Notes: generated by a model not told the origin, from the letters alone. Positions 41,493 to 52,326 are shown, numbered from the stretch's first letter. The stretch: 64,000 nucleotides of DNA from Catonia carolina (GCA_035578175.1 JAQMRL010000001.1:436008045-436072044), one strand, 5' to 3'. Program-made: numbers and translations.

Positions 41493-41804
41493 TATTTAAC
41501 CGATATTTTTATTGTTTATTAGTTCCAGACGAAAATTGATTTCCAAATTTTGGTGATGTTTTTATAGTAAAATTTTAACAACTGTTCGGATTTATGGAAT
41601 CAAACGGTAAGTCAGTACGAGTAAAATAATTTTTTCCTTTGTTAGAGTTCCGACTGAAACAATAAAGATTGGCTACAGCTTTGGTAAATCGCTCTCCGTC
41701 GTGAACCACTCTCATAAGAGTGTGTTAAGACCTATCATGTCTGTCCAGATATGCGCCTACCTTTAACTTTGCCCACAAGAAAAGCCTGAGGAACTCGAAC
41801 TTGA

Positions 41805-41850
41805 TACCCATGACTACCCATAATACCATAATACCCATGATACCCATAAC
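41805..41850. repeat. Five-copy 9-bp tandem repeat
   Basis: Units of the type TACCCATGA / TACCCATAA, with one unit a base short. Confidence 0.85.
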
Positions 41851-41901
41851 TAAGATAGTTAAACTCCCTTCTTTTGATCACGCTTATTACCGCAAGTAAC
41901 T

Positions 41902-42270
41902 ATGTTGTTTAGTCATCAGCTCAAAGGCTGGTTTAAACCTCTAGAGGCTTTACTAATTAAAACGAGAAGTGAGGTGGTTTACCCTACCTTCCTCACTGAC
42001 TTAAAAAGTATGTTTATCAGCATGCCAAGCCCTCTAGAAAAGCACATATTTTTCACCCTGCAAATGACACCTTGACTTCATTCACCTTAGGGTCTGGCTG
42101 TATAATGAAATTCATTACTCTTAAAGGTGATAACTCTAGTGTCTTTTACACCTCTACCTCTTCTGGTTTTAGAGGATTCAGACATTTAATTGGCTGACCA
42201 TGTGATAAGAAACAGAACTATTTTTGTAGCCCTGGAACTAACAGATTGAGTGCAAGTAATTTAACACTCT
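41902..42270 (-). mobile_element. Family A element, copy 6, one end missing
   Basis: Matches the family from 'atgttgtttagtcatcag' to 'aatttaacactc'; the terminal TGCCC/GGGCA hairpin is absent. In my orientation that is a 5' truncation. Confidence 0.88.
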
Positions 42271-42786
42271 TAAGAATATGTTTTGACAAATCTATATTTT
42301 ACTGGAAGTGGAATTGTATTGTTAACAAGCAGATTCTTTATGTTTGGGAATGTTAAGCTTGCAATTTAAATATCAGTTTTTAATTTCATTGCTGACTTCA
42401 GATTTTCTGTTAACCTTAATCCAACTTCCTAAATACTACAATTTTAAATCTGCTCAGTTGGTTGATCTTTTATAAGTAGGCTACGTGCATCAAAAATGAG
42501 GGAACTAACGGGCCACCATCACCTTCGTTTCAGTGGACTGATTTTCAAACCAAAAGCCTCTCCAGTTTTATAAATTTTGTCCGTCAAGGGGTTGAAATAT
42601 TTCTGCTGAATCTGAAGAAATATCTATTATAATTTATCACCATACTTTATATTGTTAAAAAGGACTCAATTCAGGTCAATGGAGTTACTTTGATATTGGT
42701 GTGACAATCCTCACAAAATGTTTGAAAGATCTTTTCTTATTTCTTCTATTTTTGCATCCGTTATTTCAAAAAAAATTAAGAAATCC

Positions 42787-42846
42787 GTAACATGAAAACA
42801 ATACTTTCCTTCCTCTATATTCATATAGGCAAGAGAAAGTAAAAAT
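42787..42846. mobile_element. Family H right-end fragment
   Basis: Sixty bases matching the family H right end ('gaaaacaatactttccttcc' through GGCAAGAGAAAGTAAAAA). Nothing of the rest is present to the left. Confidence 0.85.
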
Positions 42847-42849
42847 AAC

Positions 42850-44040
42850 TATTTGTTTACTACACTGATCTTCTTTGCCCATATTTTAACAGCAAACAGC
42901 TGATTACAGTCGATACTATGTATTTACAGATCTGCTGTATACTAATTCCATTGTATTATTTATTATTTAAAGAGTGCTAATGCTATAAAACAAAGGCAAG
43001 GTTATAAAATATTATATCTAAATTCGATGTTTTAGAGTGTTTTCCATGAGCTAGACACTGTAACACACGACACTGTAAAGTTATAAAAAATTGTAATTTT
43101 ATCTAAGATAAATAATTACAAAATTTAAAATTCTTAGTTCAAAAATATATGTATAATAAATTACTGAGGTAAAACGATACGGATGTGTTACCCGATAAAT
43201 GATGTCCGAACCAGTATGTATGTGGGCGAATATTATTTATCAAACGCTTGGACTGGCATAGACATTGATCGATGGAAAGTTTATGAAAAGTGAGGAAAAT
43301 CCCCTGGCCGGAAATGGTATGTCGATAACAGCCCATCTTATGAAATCGTTTGGCCGCCTTACATGTTTTTAACTTCCTTTACCCTTTCGTTTCTATTTTA
43401 TTTTCTTTAACATCTACGTATTTGTTTTATCTATGTTTTTTGCTTATTTTCATTCAACGGTTTTACTTAAAATACGTGTTATTAATGTACCGATTTTCTA
43501 TATTTCTGGAACTATTTTTATATTTTGTAATATTTTTACACACATTCTAATCATTTGGCTATAAATCTTCTCGACGACAATATTGAAATTCAAAGACTTA
43601 AGAAGGCGAGAGTATTAGATCTTCCATTCCGTTTCACCTGATCAAAAATTTTTAACCATCCTTTCAAGATTAAAAACACAAAATTAAATTACGGATGGTC
43701 AACTCTTATTTATCAATAAAGTGAATCTTGATAACACTCATTAGTCTAAAATTATCATCAAATAGATATTACTCAACCATCAGTTACACAGATCATCAGT
43801 ATCACGTCTTCATTCTCTACTTTTCACACCTTCATTCAACTCATCCATATAAAAAAGTTGTACGTCACCAGGACCCAAGAAGAAACCCTTTACCACTTAT
43901 ATCCAAACGACCACACGTAAGCAACGCTGCTGAGTGTTGTCTTCTTCAAGTTATAATCATTGTTAAAACACTGAAAGTTTTTGTTAAACTGTTTGTAAAT
44001 AATTCTAACTGTTAAAAAAATTAATATTTTGTAACAAAGA
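42850..44040. other. AT-rich stretch, no gene recognised
   Basis: A 95-codon plus-strand open frame at 43728-44015 includes HQDPRRNPLPLISKRPHVSN and is less AT-rich at 43800-43945, but I recognise no domain or start context and do not call a gene. Confidence 0.4.
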
Positions 44041-44051
44041 TGGTTTCTTTT

Positions 44052-44422
44052 CTTTGTTTAGGTCATCAGCCGAAAGGCTGGTTTGAACCTCTGGTGGCTT
44101 TACTAAGTAAAACGAGGAGTGAGGTAGTTTATCCTAGCCTTCCTCGCTGAGTGAAAAATTATGCTTATCAGAATGCCCTCTGAAAAACATTTCTTTTCTA
44201 CCCTGCAAATTACACCTTCACTTCATTCACCACAGAACTGTATAATTAAATTCATTACTTATAGAGGAGATTACTGTGACTAGTATCTTTTACACCTCTA
44301 CCTCTTCTGTTCTTAAATGCTTCAGTCACAAAGTGATAAGATACAAAACTATTTTCTGTAGCTCTTGAACTATCTCGAGTCTAGTGCAAATAATTTAACA
44401 CTAAACCTGCCTGTTAAGGGCA
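44052..44422 (-). mobile_element. Family A element, copy 7
   Basis: Full-length layout with the AGCC-GAAA-GGCT hairpin intact. TGGTTTCTTTT (44041-44051) and TGGCTTTTTTT (44423-44433) are a plausible 11-bp target duplication with two mismatches. Confidence 0.88.
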
Positions 44423-44433
44423 TGGCTTTTTTT

Positions 44434-45250
44434 AAACTAATTTTTTAGTGATTGCATTCGCACCCCCCGCATAGTCAGTCTTACTCTGGCTGACGATCGT
44501 CAACATATATTGCGTTACCAGTCCAATAGGTTTTCTACGCCATTTTACTTAGTAAATTACATTTTTCTAATAATACTGTCATTGAAAATTTACGATTTCA
44601 GTACTTTCGTATAGTGTGTCATGGTCGTAGTGTAGTCGTTGACGCAGTCTTTGTAAGTATGTAGTAAGTGAAATGGTTTTTTTATAGTATTCAGTTTAGG
44701 AGATTATTGACAGGGTGTGTTCTAGGTCTAGAGTTAAAGCTCTGTCACAATGAATACATTTATTAGGTTCCTGTTTCAAAATGACGATTGTGTGTCAGTT
44801 TAGAGTAACCGATTCGCAGTCATGTAAGTGTCATTTTGGTCTTGTCATTTTAATCTGTTGTTAAAAAATTCTTGTCGCAATTCATAAGTGCCAGTTCGTA
44901 CTATCATTAATAAAATTTGTTTTACGTCAACGAATAATTCAAAACAAAAGCACTGTATTACATACTGAATATTTTTTTTCCCTAAAGATTTAGAATTTAT
45001 AATATTTTCAAGAATTAAGATATAATATTACCATTTTTCCGATATCATAACCGTTGACCTCCAACCGATTTCAAAGATTTTAAAAAAAATTCTCAAAACT
45101 TTCTTTTCAATGGCCAAAAAAAGCCGAGAATTTTGTTCTTTGTGTTATTTTTAATATGCCGTTAATTTTTTACTTTAGGACATGTAAAAAGTATAGGTAC
45201 TTAATTTTGAACATTTTAAAAATTTTAAACGAAAATTCATACGATCAACT
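44434..45250. other. AT-rich stretch, no gene recognised
   Basis: No gene or repeat recognised; 44460-44540 is a little GC-richer. Confidence 0.45.
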
Positions 45251-45260
45251 TTGAACTTCA

Positions 45261-45428
45261 GCTACCTTCGTAGCGTATTGGCCTGCTACGCGGAGATCCC
45301 GGGTTCGATTCCCGGCCAGGGTCTGGAAATTTTAAGTTTAAAAGTCCACAGTTCATGTTACACAATCCACCGTAGTCGCTAATGACTGAGTAGTTGATGC
45401 TTTTTTAAATAAATAAATAAAAAAACCG
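45261..45428 (+). mobile_element. Family C tRNA-derived SINE, complete
   Basis: 168 bp bounded by a perfect 10-bp target duplication, TTGAACTTCA (45251-45260 and 45429-45438). The head has A-box-like TAGCGTATTGGCCTG and B-box GGGTTCGATTCCCGG; the tail has 'gtagtcgctaatgactgag' and ends TAAATAAATAAATAAA. Confidence 0.95.
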
Positions 45429-45632
45429 TTGAACTTCATATTTTTAAACTTCAAAAGTTATTTACAGACTGGTGAAATTGAAGTAAACTAATCAAAGACG
45501 TACGTAGAGACACATGTCCAACACTTTTCTTAAACGGACCACCCCTACTATAAACTGACAAAGTTAGTTATTTAGTTTTGAAAATTGACAGATGACTGAT
45601 TTGGAAAGTTATTGTTGCGGGGTTTCTTTTAA

Positions 45633-46374
45633 GGAGAGCACTGTATCTCAAAAATCTAAAAAAAATCGATTTTTCTAATTTTTGCGCCATTGCCGTCTGT
45701 ATCTTTTTTTGTGTAATTAGATTAAAAAATTATAACTGTACGATAGAAATTACGGAAGTTATGCAGATTTTCGTTAAGTAATTTTTTGACCAGAATTTCT
45801 TTTAATTGAGTTAATCTGAGGAAACAATTAAGAGTTGCGATATTCAAAGAACTCAGAAAGCTGAGAAGGCAATGGAAAGTGTGTCACAAAAAGCAAGACA
45901 AGAGAAGAAAAGAGGAAATTATTTGAGGATCTGGTGAGGATTAATATTATGGTGCAGACCGATTTTAGGGTAAGTAAAATTTTACAGCTTATTCCCGCAA
46001 ATTCACTTTTTCAATATAGGTACAGTTTTTTCAAAAACTATTTGAGTTTAAAGGATGAAATTTTTTGAGGATGTTTCCCAGTATAATTGTGACATACTCG
46101 TATGGTACTAGAATCATTGTAGTATTATTACTAAGTTCGAAATGAAGTAAAAAATCCTACAAAAAAATTTTAATTGATTGTACATATTTCAAAAGAAATT
46201 CTCGAAATAGTATTGCTAGCTCTATATTAATAATTCTAGTACCAGAGCTTAAAAAGATTTCATAGAAAAGGCACATAAAAATTAAAGCCCTAACTCCTAA
46301 CGGTTTCTTAGAAATGAGTACCTAAAATGAGGTCAATTTAACATATATGTTAGATAGAAGGTAAACTGCTCCCC
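45633..46374. mobile_element. Possible TTAA-type element (742 bp)
   Basis: TTAA lies at 45629-45632 and 46375-46378. Next to it the ends read GGAGAGCACTGTAT and, on the other strand, GGGGAGCAGTTTAC, an 8-of-9 start match. Length equals the family F copy at 53203-53945 (743 bp). Internal similarity to F is only general, so this may be a relative. No coding capacity. Confidence 0.55.
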
Positions 46375-46523
46375 TTAAAAAAAGTATTGTAATAATATAG
46401 TCTAGTTGTATTAATGTAAAAACGAATAACCACGGAGGAATCACCGCTATTTTTGAAAGCCTAAGTGAAAATTTGTATTCTGATAAAGGGATTAGGAAGT
46501 ATTAAGTGATCCTAAATAAGTGA

Positions 46524-46836
46524 TCCCCCGGGTTGGTCTAGAGGTAAAGTCGTCGCTGTAAGTCAGCTGTTTAACAGCTGATTTTTGAGACGAAGGTTCT
46601 TGGTTCAAATCCTAATAAAGGTAGTTACTTTTATGCGGATTTGAATACTAGACAGTAGTTGCCGGTATTGGTTGGGGTTCAATTAACCATACTCTCTCAG
46701 GAATAGACGACCAGGGTCTGTACAAAACTACTACTCATTTCCACGTCATACACATCATCCTCATCTCATTGGGTCATAGGGTTGCTTATTGTTCTGAATT
46801 GAATAGATTGCAACGTACACATATAAGGAATAAAAA
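46524..46836 (+). mobile_element. Family B tRNA-derived SINE, complete
   Basis: TAAATAAGTGA at 46513-46523 and 46837-46847 is a perfect 11-bp target duplication. Head CCGGGTTGGTCTAGAGGTAA, central CAGCTGTT-T-AACAGCTG palindrome, B-box GGTTCAAATCC, family body, A-rich end. Confidence 0.95.
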
Positions 46837-46954
46837 TAAATAAGTGAACAGGTTTCATTAATACCATAGGTCAGCCCTACTTTAAAAGACCGTTTAAAAA
46901 TAATATTATTGCAAAATTTCTCTTCTCCATTTTCTTTAATTTAAAGTAGCGGAC

Positions 46955-47668
46955 TAATTTTTATTTACATTTGTATTTTGTCTATTTTTTAAAATTATTT
47001 TTATTTCAAATTTTATACTAACGTGTTTTTTAATGTTTTTATCATTTTCTCTTATTATTATGTAATACCTTATTTTTTATTATGTACCTAATAAGTGATG
47101 CAGTATTGGTATTAACCGTTTTTTCTTTATTGTTTTTTTATCAGTGCTATTATTTTTTTACTGTAGTTTATTTTGTGTATGTATATTTTGTAATTAGCGT
47201 AATCCTCCTCCAAGCACGGGCTTTGCTCTTTTGGAGGAGTTGTTGTTGTTTAGGTCAACAGCCGAAAGGCTGGTTTGAACCTGTAGAGGTTTTACTAAGT
47301 AAAACGAGGAGTGAGGTGGTTTACAAATTGCCTTCCTCACTGAGTGGAAAAGTACGCTTATTAGCATGCCGGGCCCTCTGAAAAGAACATATTTTCCACT
47401 CTGTAAATTACACTTTCACTTCATTCACCACAGGGTCTGGCTGTACAATGAAATTTATTACTTTTAGAGGAGATAACTCTGATTAGTGTCTTTTACACCT
47501 CTGCCTCTTCTGTTTTTAAATGATTCAGTTATTCAATTGGCTGACCATGTGACAAGAAACAGAACTATTTATTTTAGCCCTGCAACGAACAGATTGAGGG
47601 TAAATAATTTTACACTCCACCTGTCTGTTATGGACAGTTTAGAGGAGTAATAAAGGAAATAAATAAAT
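46955..47668 (+). mobile_element. Family G repeat, copy 2, split by family A
   Basis: 46955-47240 matches the reverse complement of 22893-23290 up to 'cacgggctttgctcttttgg', and the remaining GGAGGAGTAATAAAGGAAAT tail resumes at 47641. The gap is a complete family A element. Left limit uncertain. Confidence 0.8.
47241..47637 (-). mobile_element. Family A element, copy 8, nested in family G
   Basis: 397 bp. TTTGGAGGAGT (47230-47240) and TTTAGAGGAGT (47638-47648) are the 11-bp target duplication with one mismatch. The uninterrupted family G copy at 22893 shows the empty site, which confirms both ends: TGTTGTTGTTTAGG on the left and CTGTTATGGACAG on the right. Confidence 0.97.
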
Positions 47669-47669
47669 A

Positions 47670-48513
47670 GGTTTGTACGAGTCACAATTTCATGTCAAAT
47701 AAATTTCATACGCAGTATAAGTTTGTTACAAATTTCTCTAAAATCGATGAATTTCATTGTGAGTTAATAATTTTACTTTATCATTATAATTAATCGTAGA
47801 AACTGAGTGATCCGTTATAAATTGTTATTTAGTTGAAAAAGTTTACTAAGTTGATTGACATGTAGTAATAAGATGTAGTAAAGCTGTGTAGATATAAATA
47901 ATGGACGCCCTACACTAGCGAGTGGTAGCTGCTGTTAGAAACAAGCTAAGGTACGCTTTGTTTGACGCCCAATATGGTGCTATACTTGTCGTAAAGTATA
48001 TAATAGTAGTAACCTTAAATTGGAGAAGAGGGGGACCAATTTTAGGTAGGAGTTATCAGGGTGATTGGGCGGAATAGAGGACGTTCAACTACAGTCAGGC
48101 TTAGTTATCACACGACCAAGGGTACACAGAAACCTCCTCACACCTCACCTCCTGTTTCTAAACCTCAATATAACACGTTTGTTTCTAACGAAAAACCTCC
48201 AAACCACTTTTATATATTTATACTGTACCTGTAACCCCTTTGTAAATATCACCGAAATTCATTCTGCCTGAACTGATATTTAAAAAAATAACGTATTATT
48301 TTATGTTATAATAAAATTTTATCACATTTCCATCTATTTTTTTTATTCAATTCTCCGTCAAAATATTTCCTAAATTATTTATTTGGTTTCTTTTCTAATT
48401 AAAAATCTGTTAAAAATAAAATTCATACCTAAAAAAAAAACGTTAAGTGGTTTACTGAGTGTATTTTAATTTTACCAAAATTCTCAACCAAATCTACATT
48501 TTATAATTAATTT
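47670..48513. other. No gene recognised
   Basis: 47880-48170 is less AT-rich than its surroundings and has a 68-codon open frame at 48065-48271 without recognised domain. It may be part of an unidentified retroelement. Confidence 0.4.
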
Positions 48514-48547
48514 TGTAACATTTATTCAATGGTTCTTTCGGGATCTG
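48514..48547 (-). repeat. Third copy of the LTR-end-like module
   Basis: On the minus strand CAGATCCCGAA is followed 17 bases later by TGTTACAA, as at 2145-2186 and 11330-11362. An AATAAA-rich stretch precedes it. Confidence 0.45.
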
Positions 48548-48679
48548 ATTATGAAAAAAATAAACAACTTTTATTTTATTAATAGAATAATAAACTATAG
48601 TTATTACGATTATCACTACTGTAAATTTAAGTTAAATTTCTTATCAAGATTATTATTACAAAAATGTTATTACATTTAT

Positions 48680-48749
48680 AAACCGCTGAAAAATTCGGTA
48701 CATTGTTTTTATTTGAAAAGGGATGTTTAGGTTATATTCCGGAGTATGA
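48680..48749. repeat. 70-bp repeat, partner at 52102
   Basis: From AAACCGCTGAAAAATT to 'ttccggagtatga' it matches 52102-52170 in the same direction with few differences. Confidence 0.8.
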
Positions 48750-48787
48750 TTATTAATTTAAGTGTTAAACTAAACTTAGTCTACAAT

Positions 48788-49175
48788 GCCGACCGCATTA
48801 GCGTAGTTGGTTACGTGCTCGCTTCTCATCACGCGGTTGTGGGTTCGAATTCCGCTCACGCACGGAATTTTTCATATGTTACATAAAGTCATTTTAATTT
48901 ACAATAAAAACGGTTATTGACAAAGTAGCGGTTCAAAACACAATAAATTTTTTTAAATTTAACAAAATTTCAGATTTGATATAATTGTAAAATCGCATTC
49001 GTTATTTTTCATTGTCATTCTATTTTTTAGTTTTTATTTCTCTGTTATCTAAATTATAATTGAACTTAACTAATTTTTCATTATGTATTTATGTAACGTA
49101 TTATGTATTTATATGTAATGTGGTCGCTAATGACCTCGTAGTCGATGCGACCTTAAATAAATAATTTAAAAAAAC
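48788..49175 (+). mobile_element. Family D tRNA-derived SINE, long copy
   Basis: Head GCCGACCGCATTAGCGTAGT and B-box GGGTTCGAATTCCG. The tail 'gtggtcgctaatgacctcg' ends in TAAATAAATAATTTAAAA. The middle is longer and more diverged than in the copies at 50570 and 51395, with extra AT-rich sequence. Confidence 0.8.
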
Positions 49176-49867
49176 GGTTATTTACAAATAAAATTTAATT
49201 TATTACTTTACTAAAATTGTGTAGTCGTACGAATTATAATATGTAATTTTATTGTGAGGAAAAATAAATACATTATTTTTATTATTATCGTTATGTAATA
49301 TGATAATTTTACGCAATGTAAACTGTTGTTTTATTATAATAAACCATGTGGAAAACTATCCCAAATAATTTAGCTTTAGATTTTTCCGTTTTACTGTGAT
49401 TCTGTCTGACCCGACTGATGTATAAGAAGGACTGATATTAGTATGCAAAATATTTAAAAATTTTCTTATTTATTTGTCGAATATATTTATATAGACTACA
49501 AACCGTATTTGCATATCATTTGCAAGTTATGCGTACTTATAGAAGTACGTTACTTATCTTCTAGGTAAACAGCGGTTTTCTTCGTGCAAAGTTTCTTTTA
49601 AGTTAACGCAAGCATTAATAAGATCGTATGCATGAGTGGACGAGCATTACGGTCGAGTTTCTTTTTAACATTACTTTTTCGTCATTTTCAGATTGTTTCA
49701 GTTATAGCGTTCGGTTACAGAATTGATTATTTTCTAAAACCAATTATATTTTAATGTTAACTTATATTTCTTGCAAATTATACTGTTAATGTTTTGGTTT
49801 TTTTATAAGAAATTTTTCTTGGAAAATTCAACGAAGTAGAATTTACTGTTTAAAAGAATAATTTAAA
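49176..49867. other. AT-rich stretch, no gene recognised
   Basis: No gene or repeat recognised. Confidence 0.45.
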
Positions 49868-50411
49868 AAAAATTGATACAGTACCACGTTTGCATTTACA
49901 AAGTAAACATTTGTTTTCAGTTTATATATTACCCATGTGGACATATGGGCTTCAGTTGTGGGGTAAATCCAGCACTTCAAACATAAACATATTTGAACGT
50001 TTTCAGTCAAAATTCTTGCGGTGGGCCCTTCAAATTCCGTGGTACATCAAAAACACTTATATCTATGCCGATCTTAATATTGACTCAGTGAAACAAACAA
50101 TATCAAAATTTAGCCGTAAATATGAAGAAAGACTCAATCATCATCTAAACTTCTTGGCTCTGAATCTGCTAAATAACATTGATACCGGATTTTCAAGACT
50201 GAAAAGACATAGTGTTTTTGATTTAGGTTATAGGTTTTAAAGAACACTGTTACATTTATTATCATTTTTTCTAATCAATTTATTATTATTTTCAATTTCT
50301 TTAACATTATAATGAAATTGTAATCGTGTTAACTAACATTTATCAAAATTGCTGATTGTTCTATTCCATGCAAACAGATTGTAATGGTGCAGACTTGTAA
50401 AAAAAAAAAGA
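49868..50411 (+). pseudogene. jockey ORF2 C-terminus with 3' UTR and poly-A
   Basis: An open frame of 116 codons (49890-50240) reads ILPMWTYGLQLWGKSSTSN, FERFQSKFLRWALQIPWYIK and RLKRHSVFDLGYRF. These align with the last ~120 residues of the intact jockey ORF2 but differ at many sites, so it is another lineage. A 3' UTR of ~160 bp and an A-run at 50399-50409 follow. Truncation at the 5' side removes the endonuclease and catalytic domain; no target duplication was identified. Confidence 0.9.
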
Positions 50412-50412
50412 A

Positions 50413-50565
50413 GTTTATATAATAAAAATCGCGTCAACAGCTTGGTAATCAGCAACTACTGTTGGTTTAGTTACTGTAACGTTTGGTTTGAACGTGTTAA
50501 AATTTCCAGACCCTAGCCGGGAATCGAACCCGGGAGCTTCCGCTGTGTAGGCCAGCTCGCCTAGT
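50413..50565 (-). mobile_element. Family C SINE, 5'-shortened copy
   Basis: On the minus strand: GGCCTACACAGCGGAAGC, B-box CCCGGGTTCGATTCCCGGC, 'agggtctggaaattttaaca', ending in AT-rich sequence next to the jockey poly-A. The tail block is diverged. Confidence 0.85.
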
Positions 50566-50569
50566 TTTT

Positions 50570-50760
50570 TTTATATATTTATTTAACGTCACATCAACTG
50601 CAACGGTCATTAGCGACGACGTTGTGGTGTTACTGTTTACAATGGAGGATGAAAATTAATTTTTTTTGTAACGTATGAAAATATGCCGTACCTGAGTGGG
50701 ATTCGAACTCACGACCGCATGATGAGAGGCGAGCAAGTTACCAACTACGCCAATGCGGCC
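50570..50760 (-). mobile_element. Family D tRNA-derived SINE, complete
   Basis: On the minus strand: GGCCGCATTGGCGTAGTTGG (A-box region), B-box TGAGTTCGAATCCCACTC, 'catattttcatacgttaca', 'aacagtaacaccaca', the tail 'gtcgctaatgacc' and a TAAATAAATATATA end. Confidence 0.9.
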
Positions 50761-50839
50761 GAAATCTATTTAGTTTATTTTATTTTTATATATTTCTCTT
50801 TTGTAAGCAAAATATTGTGTCAATTCACTTTTTTACTTT

Positions 50840-51288
50840 CTTTTTTTTTCCGGGGTTCCTACGGCCGGCGCCGCTTCCCGCACTTCAATCTCCACTCTCT
50901 TCTATCCTCCCAATCACCCTCATCCATCCCTCTCTCCCTCATGGCTTCCTGTATTCCCTTTTTCCACGTTTTCCTTGGTCTACCTTTCTTCCTTCTGTTG
51001 GTTGGGACATAAGACAACATTCTTTTTGGCCACCTCTCATCACCCATTCTCTGCACATGACCATACCATATCAGTTGTCGTCTCTCTATCCTATCCACAA
51101 TGGTATCTTCCACATGAGCTCTTTTCCTGATGTCGTCATTCCGGATATGGTCCAACCTGGACACTCTACATGAACGGCGCAGAAAGTCCATTTCAATTGC
51201 TTTAAGCTGGCTGTCTATTTTTGACGTTATTTGCCAGCACTCTGCCCCATAAGTTGTTATTGGCTCCACAATAGTGTGGTACATTTGG
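50840..51288 (-). mobile_element. 5'-truncated LINE insertion with target duplication
   Basis: ACTTTTTTACTTT at 50827-50839 and 51289-51301 is a perfect 13-bp target duplication (T-rich, so somewhat less decisive). On the minus strand the insert ends with a short A-rich tail right after its stop codon. Confidence 0.85.
50859..51284 (-). pseudogene. LINE pol C-terminus, open for 141 codons
   Basis: Reads MYHTIVEPITTYGAECWQIT ('TYGAExW' box), FLRRSCRVSRLDHIRNDDIR, RRQLIWYGHVQRMGDERWPK, then KGRPRKTWKKGIQEAMRERG and ends KCGKRRRP. That is the complete C-terminal part of an insect LINE pol protein of the same broad group as 3649-4345. There are no stops, so the insertion is fairly recent, but endonuclease and catalytic domain are missing and the first Met is internal. 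It is a dead-on-arrival copy. Confidence 0.92.
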
Positions 51289-51394
51289 ACTTTTTTACTT
51301 TTTTTTTTACTTATTTTTTACTTTTTTTTTTTTACTTTCTTTTAATTAATTTATTAATTATTTATTTAATTATTTAATTTAATAATTTTATTAA
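51289..51394. repeat. T-rich and TTAAT-rich low-complexity DNA
   Basis: Runs of T interrupted by 'actt', then 'aattatttaat' units leading into the tail of the SINE at 51395. Confidence 0.9.
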
Positions 51395-51567
51395 TTATTT
51401 ATTAACTGCAAGGTCATTAGCGATGACGTTAGGGTGTTACTGTTTACAATGGAGGATGAAAATTTTTTTTTTGTAACGTATGAAAATATGCCATGCCTGA
51501 GTGGGATTCGAACCCACGATTGCATGATGAGAGGCGAGCACGTTACTAACTACGCCAATGCGGCCGG
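51395..51567 (-). mobile_element. Family D tRNA-derived SINE, complete
   Basis: Very similar to 50570-50760 along its length, including GGCCGCATTGGCGTAGTTAG, B-box TGGGTTCGAATCCCACTC, 'catattttcatacgttaca' and 'gtcatcgctaatgacc'. The two copies flank the LINE insertion at 50840-51288. Confidence 0.9.
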
Positions 51568-51569
51568 CA

Positions 51570-52101
51570 TTCAAGTTTATTTTAGAGTTGAGTGTCGTAT
51601 TTCTACCTATTCATAAATAATATATTTTTTCTACAATCCTTTTGACATTTTTGTATAAATAGAGAATTAATGTATTTTCATTTTTGTTTTTGTTCATTAG
51701 TTCCATTAACATAATAACGTAATATCTTTTGCTTTATGGTGCGGAAAATGCACTCCAATAACTCTTGGCTTTAAGCATAATAAAATAATACTGCATTTGG
51801 CGTGACCATTTGCCTTGCGTGTTTACCCCTTCCATCTACGTTATAGTATCTCTTTTCTCTATTCGTATCGTGCAAATGTTTCCTAATCGATTATTTTATT
51901 TTATTTATTTTTCCATTTATTTTATGTATACCTTTTGTTTTTATGAGGTTTAAATTTGAGCAATGTTGTTTTAGTATTAACCGACTTATGAATAGAAATC
52001 TCTTTGGTGTTTTTCAATATCGTTCAGGAATCCAGAGTTTTAGACCACCACCGGGCCGTAATAATTTACAATATTTTTATATTCAATCTTTTTACGATTT
52101 T
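51570..52101. other. AT-rich stretch, no gene recognised
   Basis: Nothing recognised; 'accaccgggccgtaataa' near 52046 is a GC-rich spot next to the 70-bp repeat. Confidence 0.4.
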
Positions 52102-52170
52102 AAACCGCTGAAAAATTAGTTACATTGTTTTTATTTTAAAAGGGATGTTTAGGTACATTCCGGAGTATGA
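52102..52170. repeat. 70-bp repeat, partner at 48680
   Basis: Direct copy of 48680-48749 with a few substitutions. It is about 3.4 kb from its partner. Confidence 0.8.
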
Positions 52171-52326
52171 AGCAATTACATTGTATGTTATATCTTTTAT
52201 AGGGTTTTTTTTTTAAATTGTAAGTTAATTTCGTATTCTATTACATACATACATTCTTCTATTTACCCTAATTAAATCAAATCGCAAAAAAAAGTATTTT
52301 ACTTTTAAAACTGTATTCAGTTTTCA

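Noticed and set aside
43728..44015. 95-codon plus-strand gene
   Set aside because: No domain, no start context and no second evidence; composition is only slightly different from background.
48788..48870. tRNA gene
   Set aside because: A- and B-box-like segments are present but the cloverleaf and an anticodon arm are not, and the block recurs as a SINE head at 50570 and 51395.
51302..51394. Satellite array
   Set aside because: Only T-rich and TTAAT-rich low-complexity DNA without a stable repeat unit.
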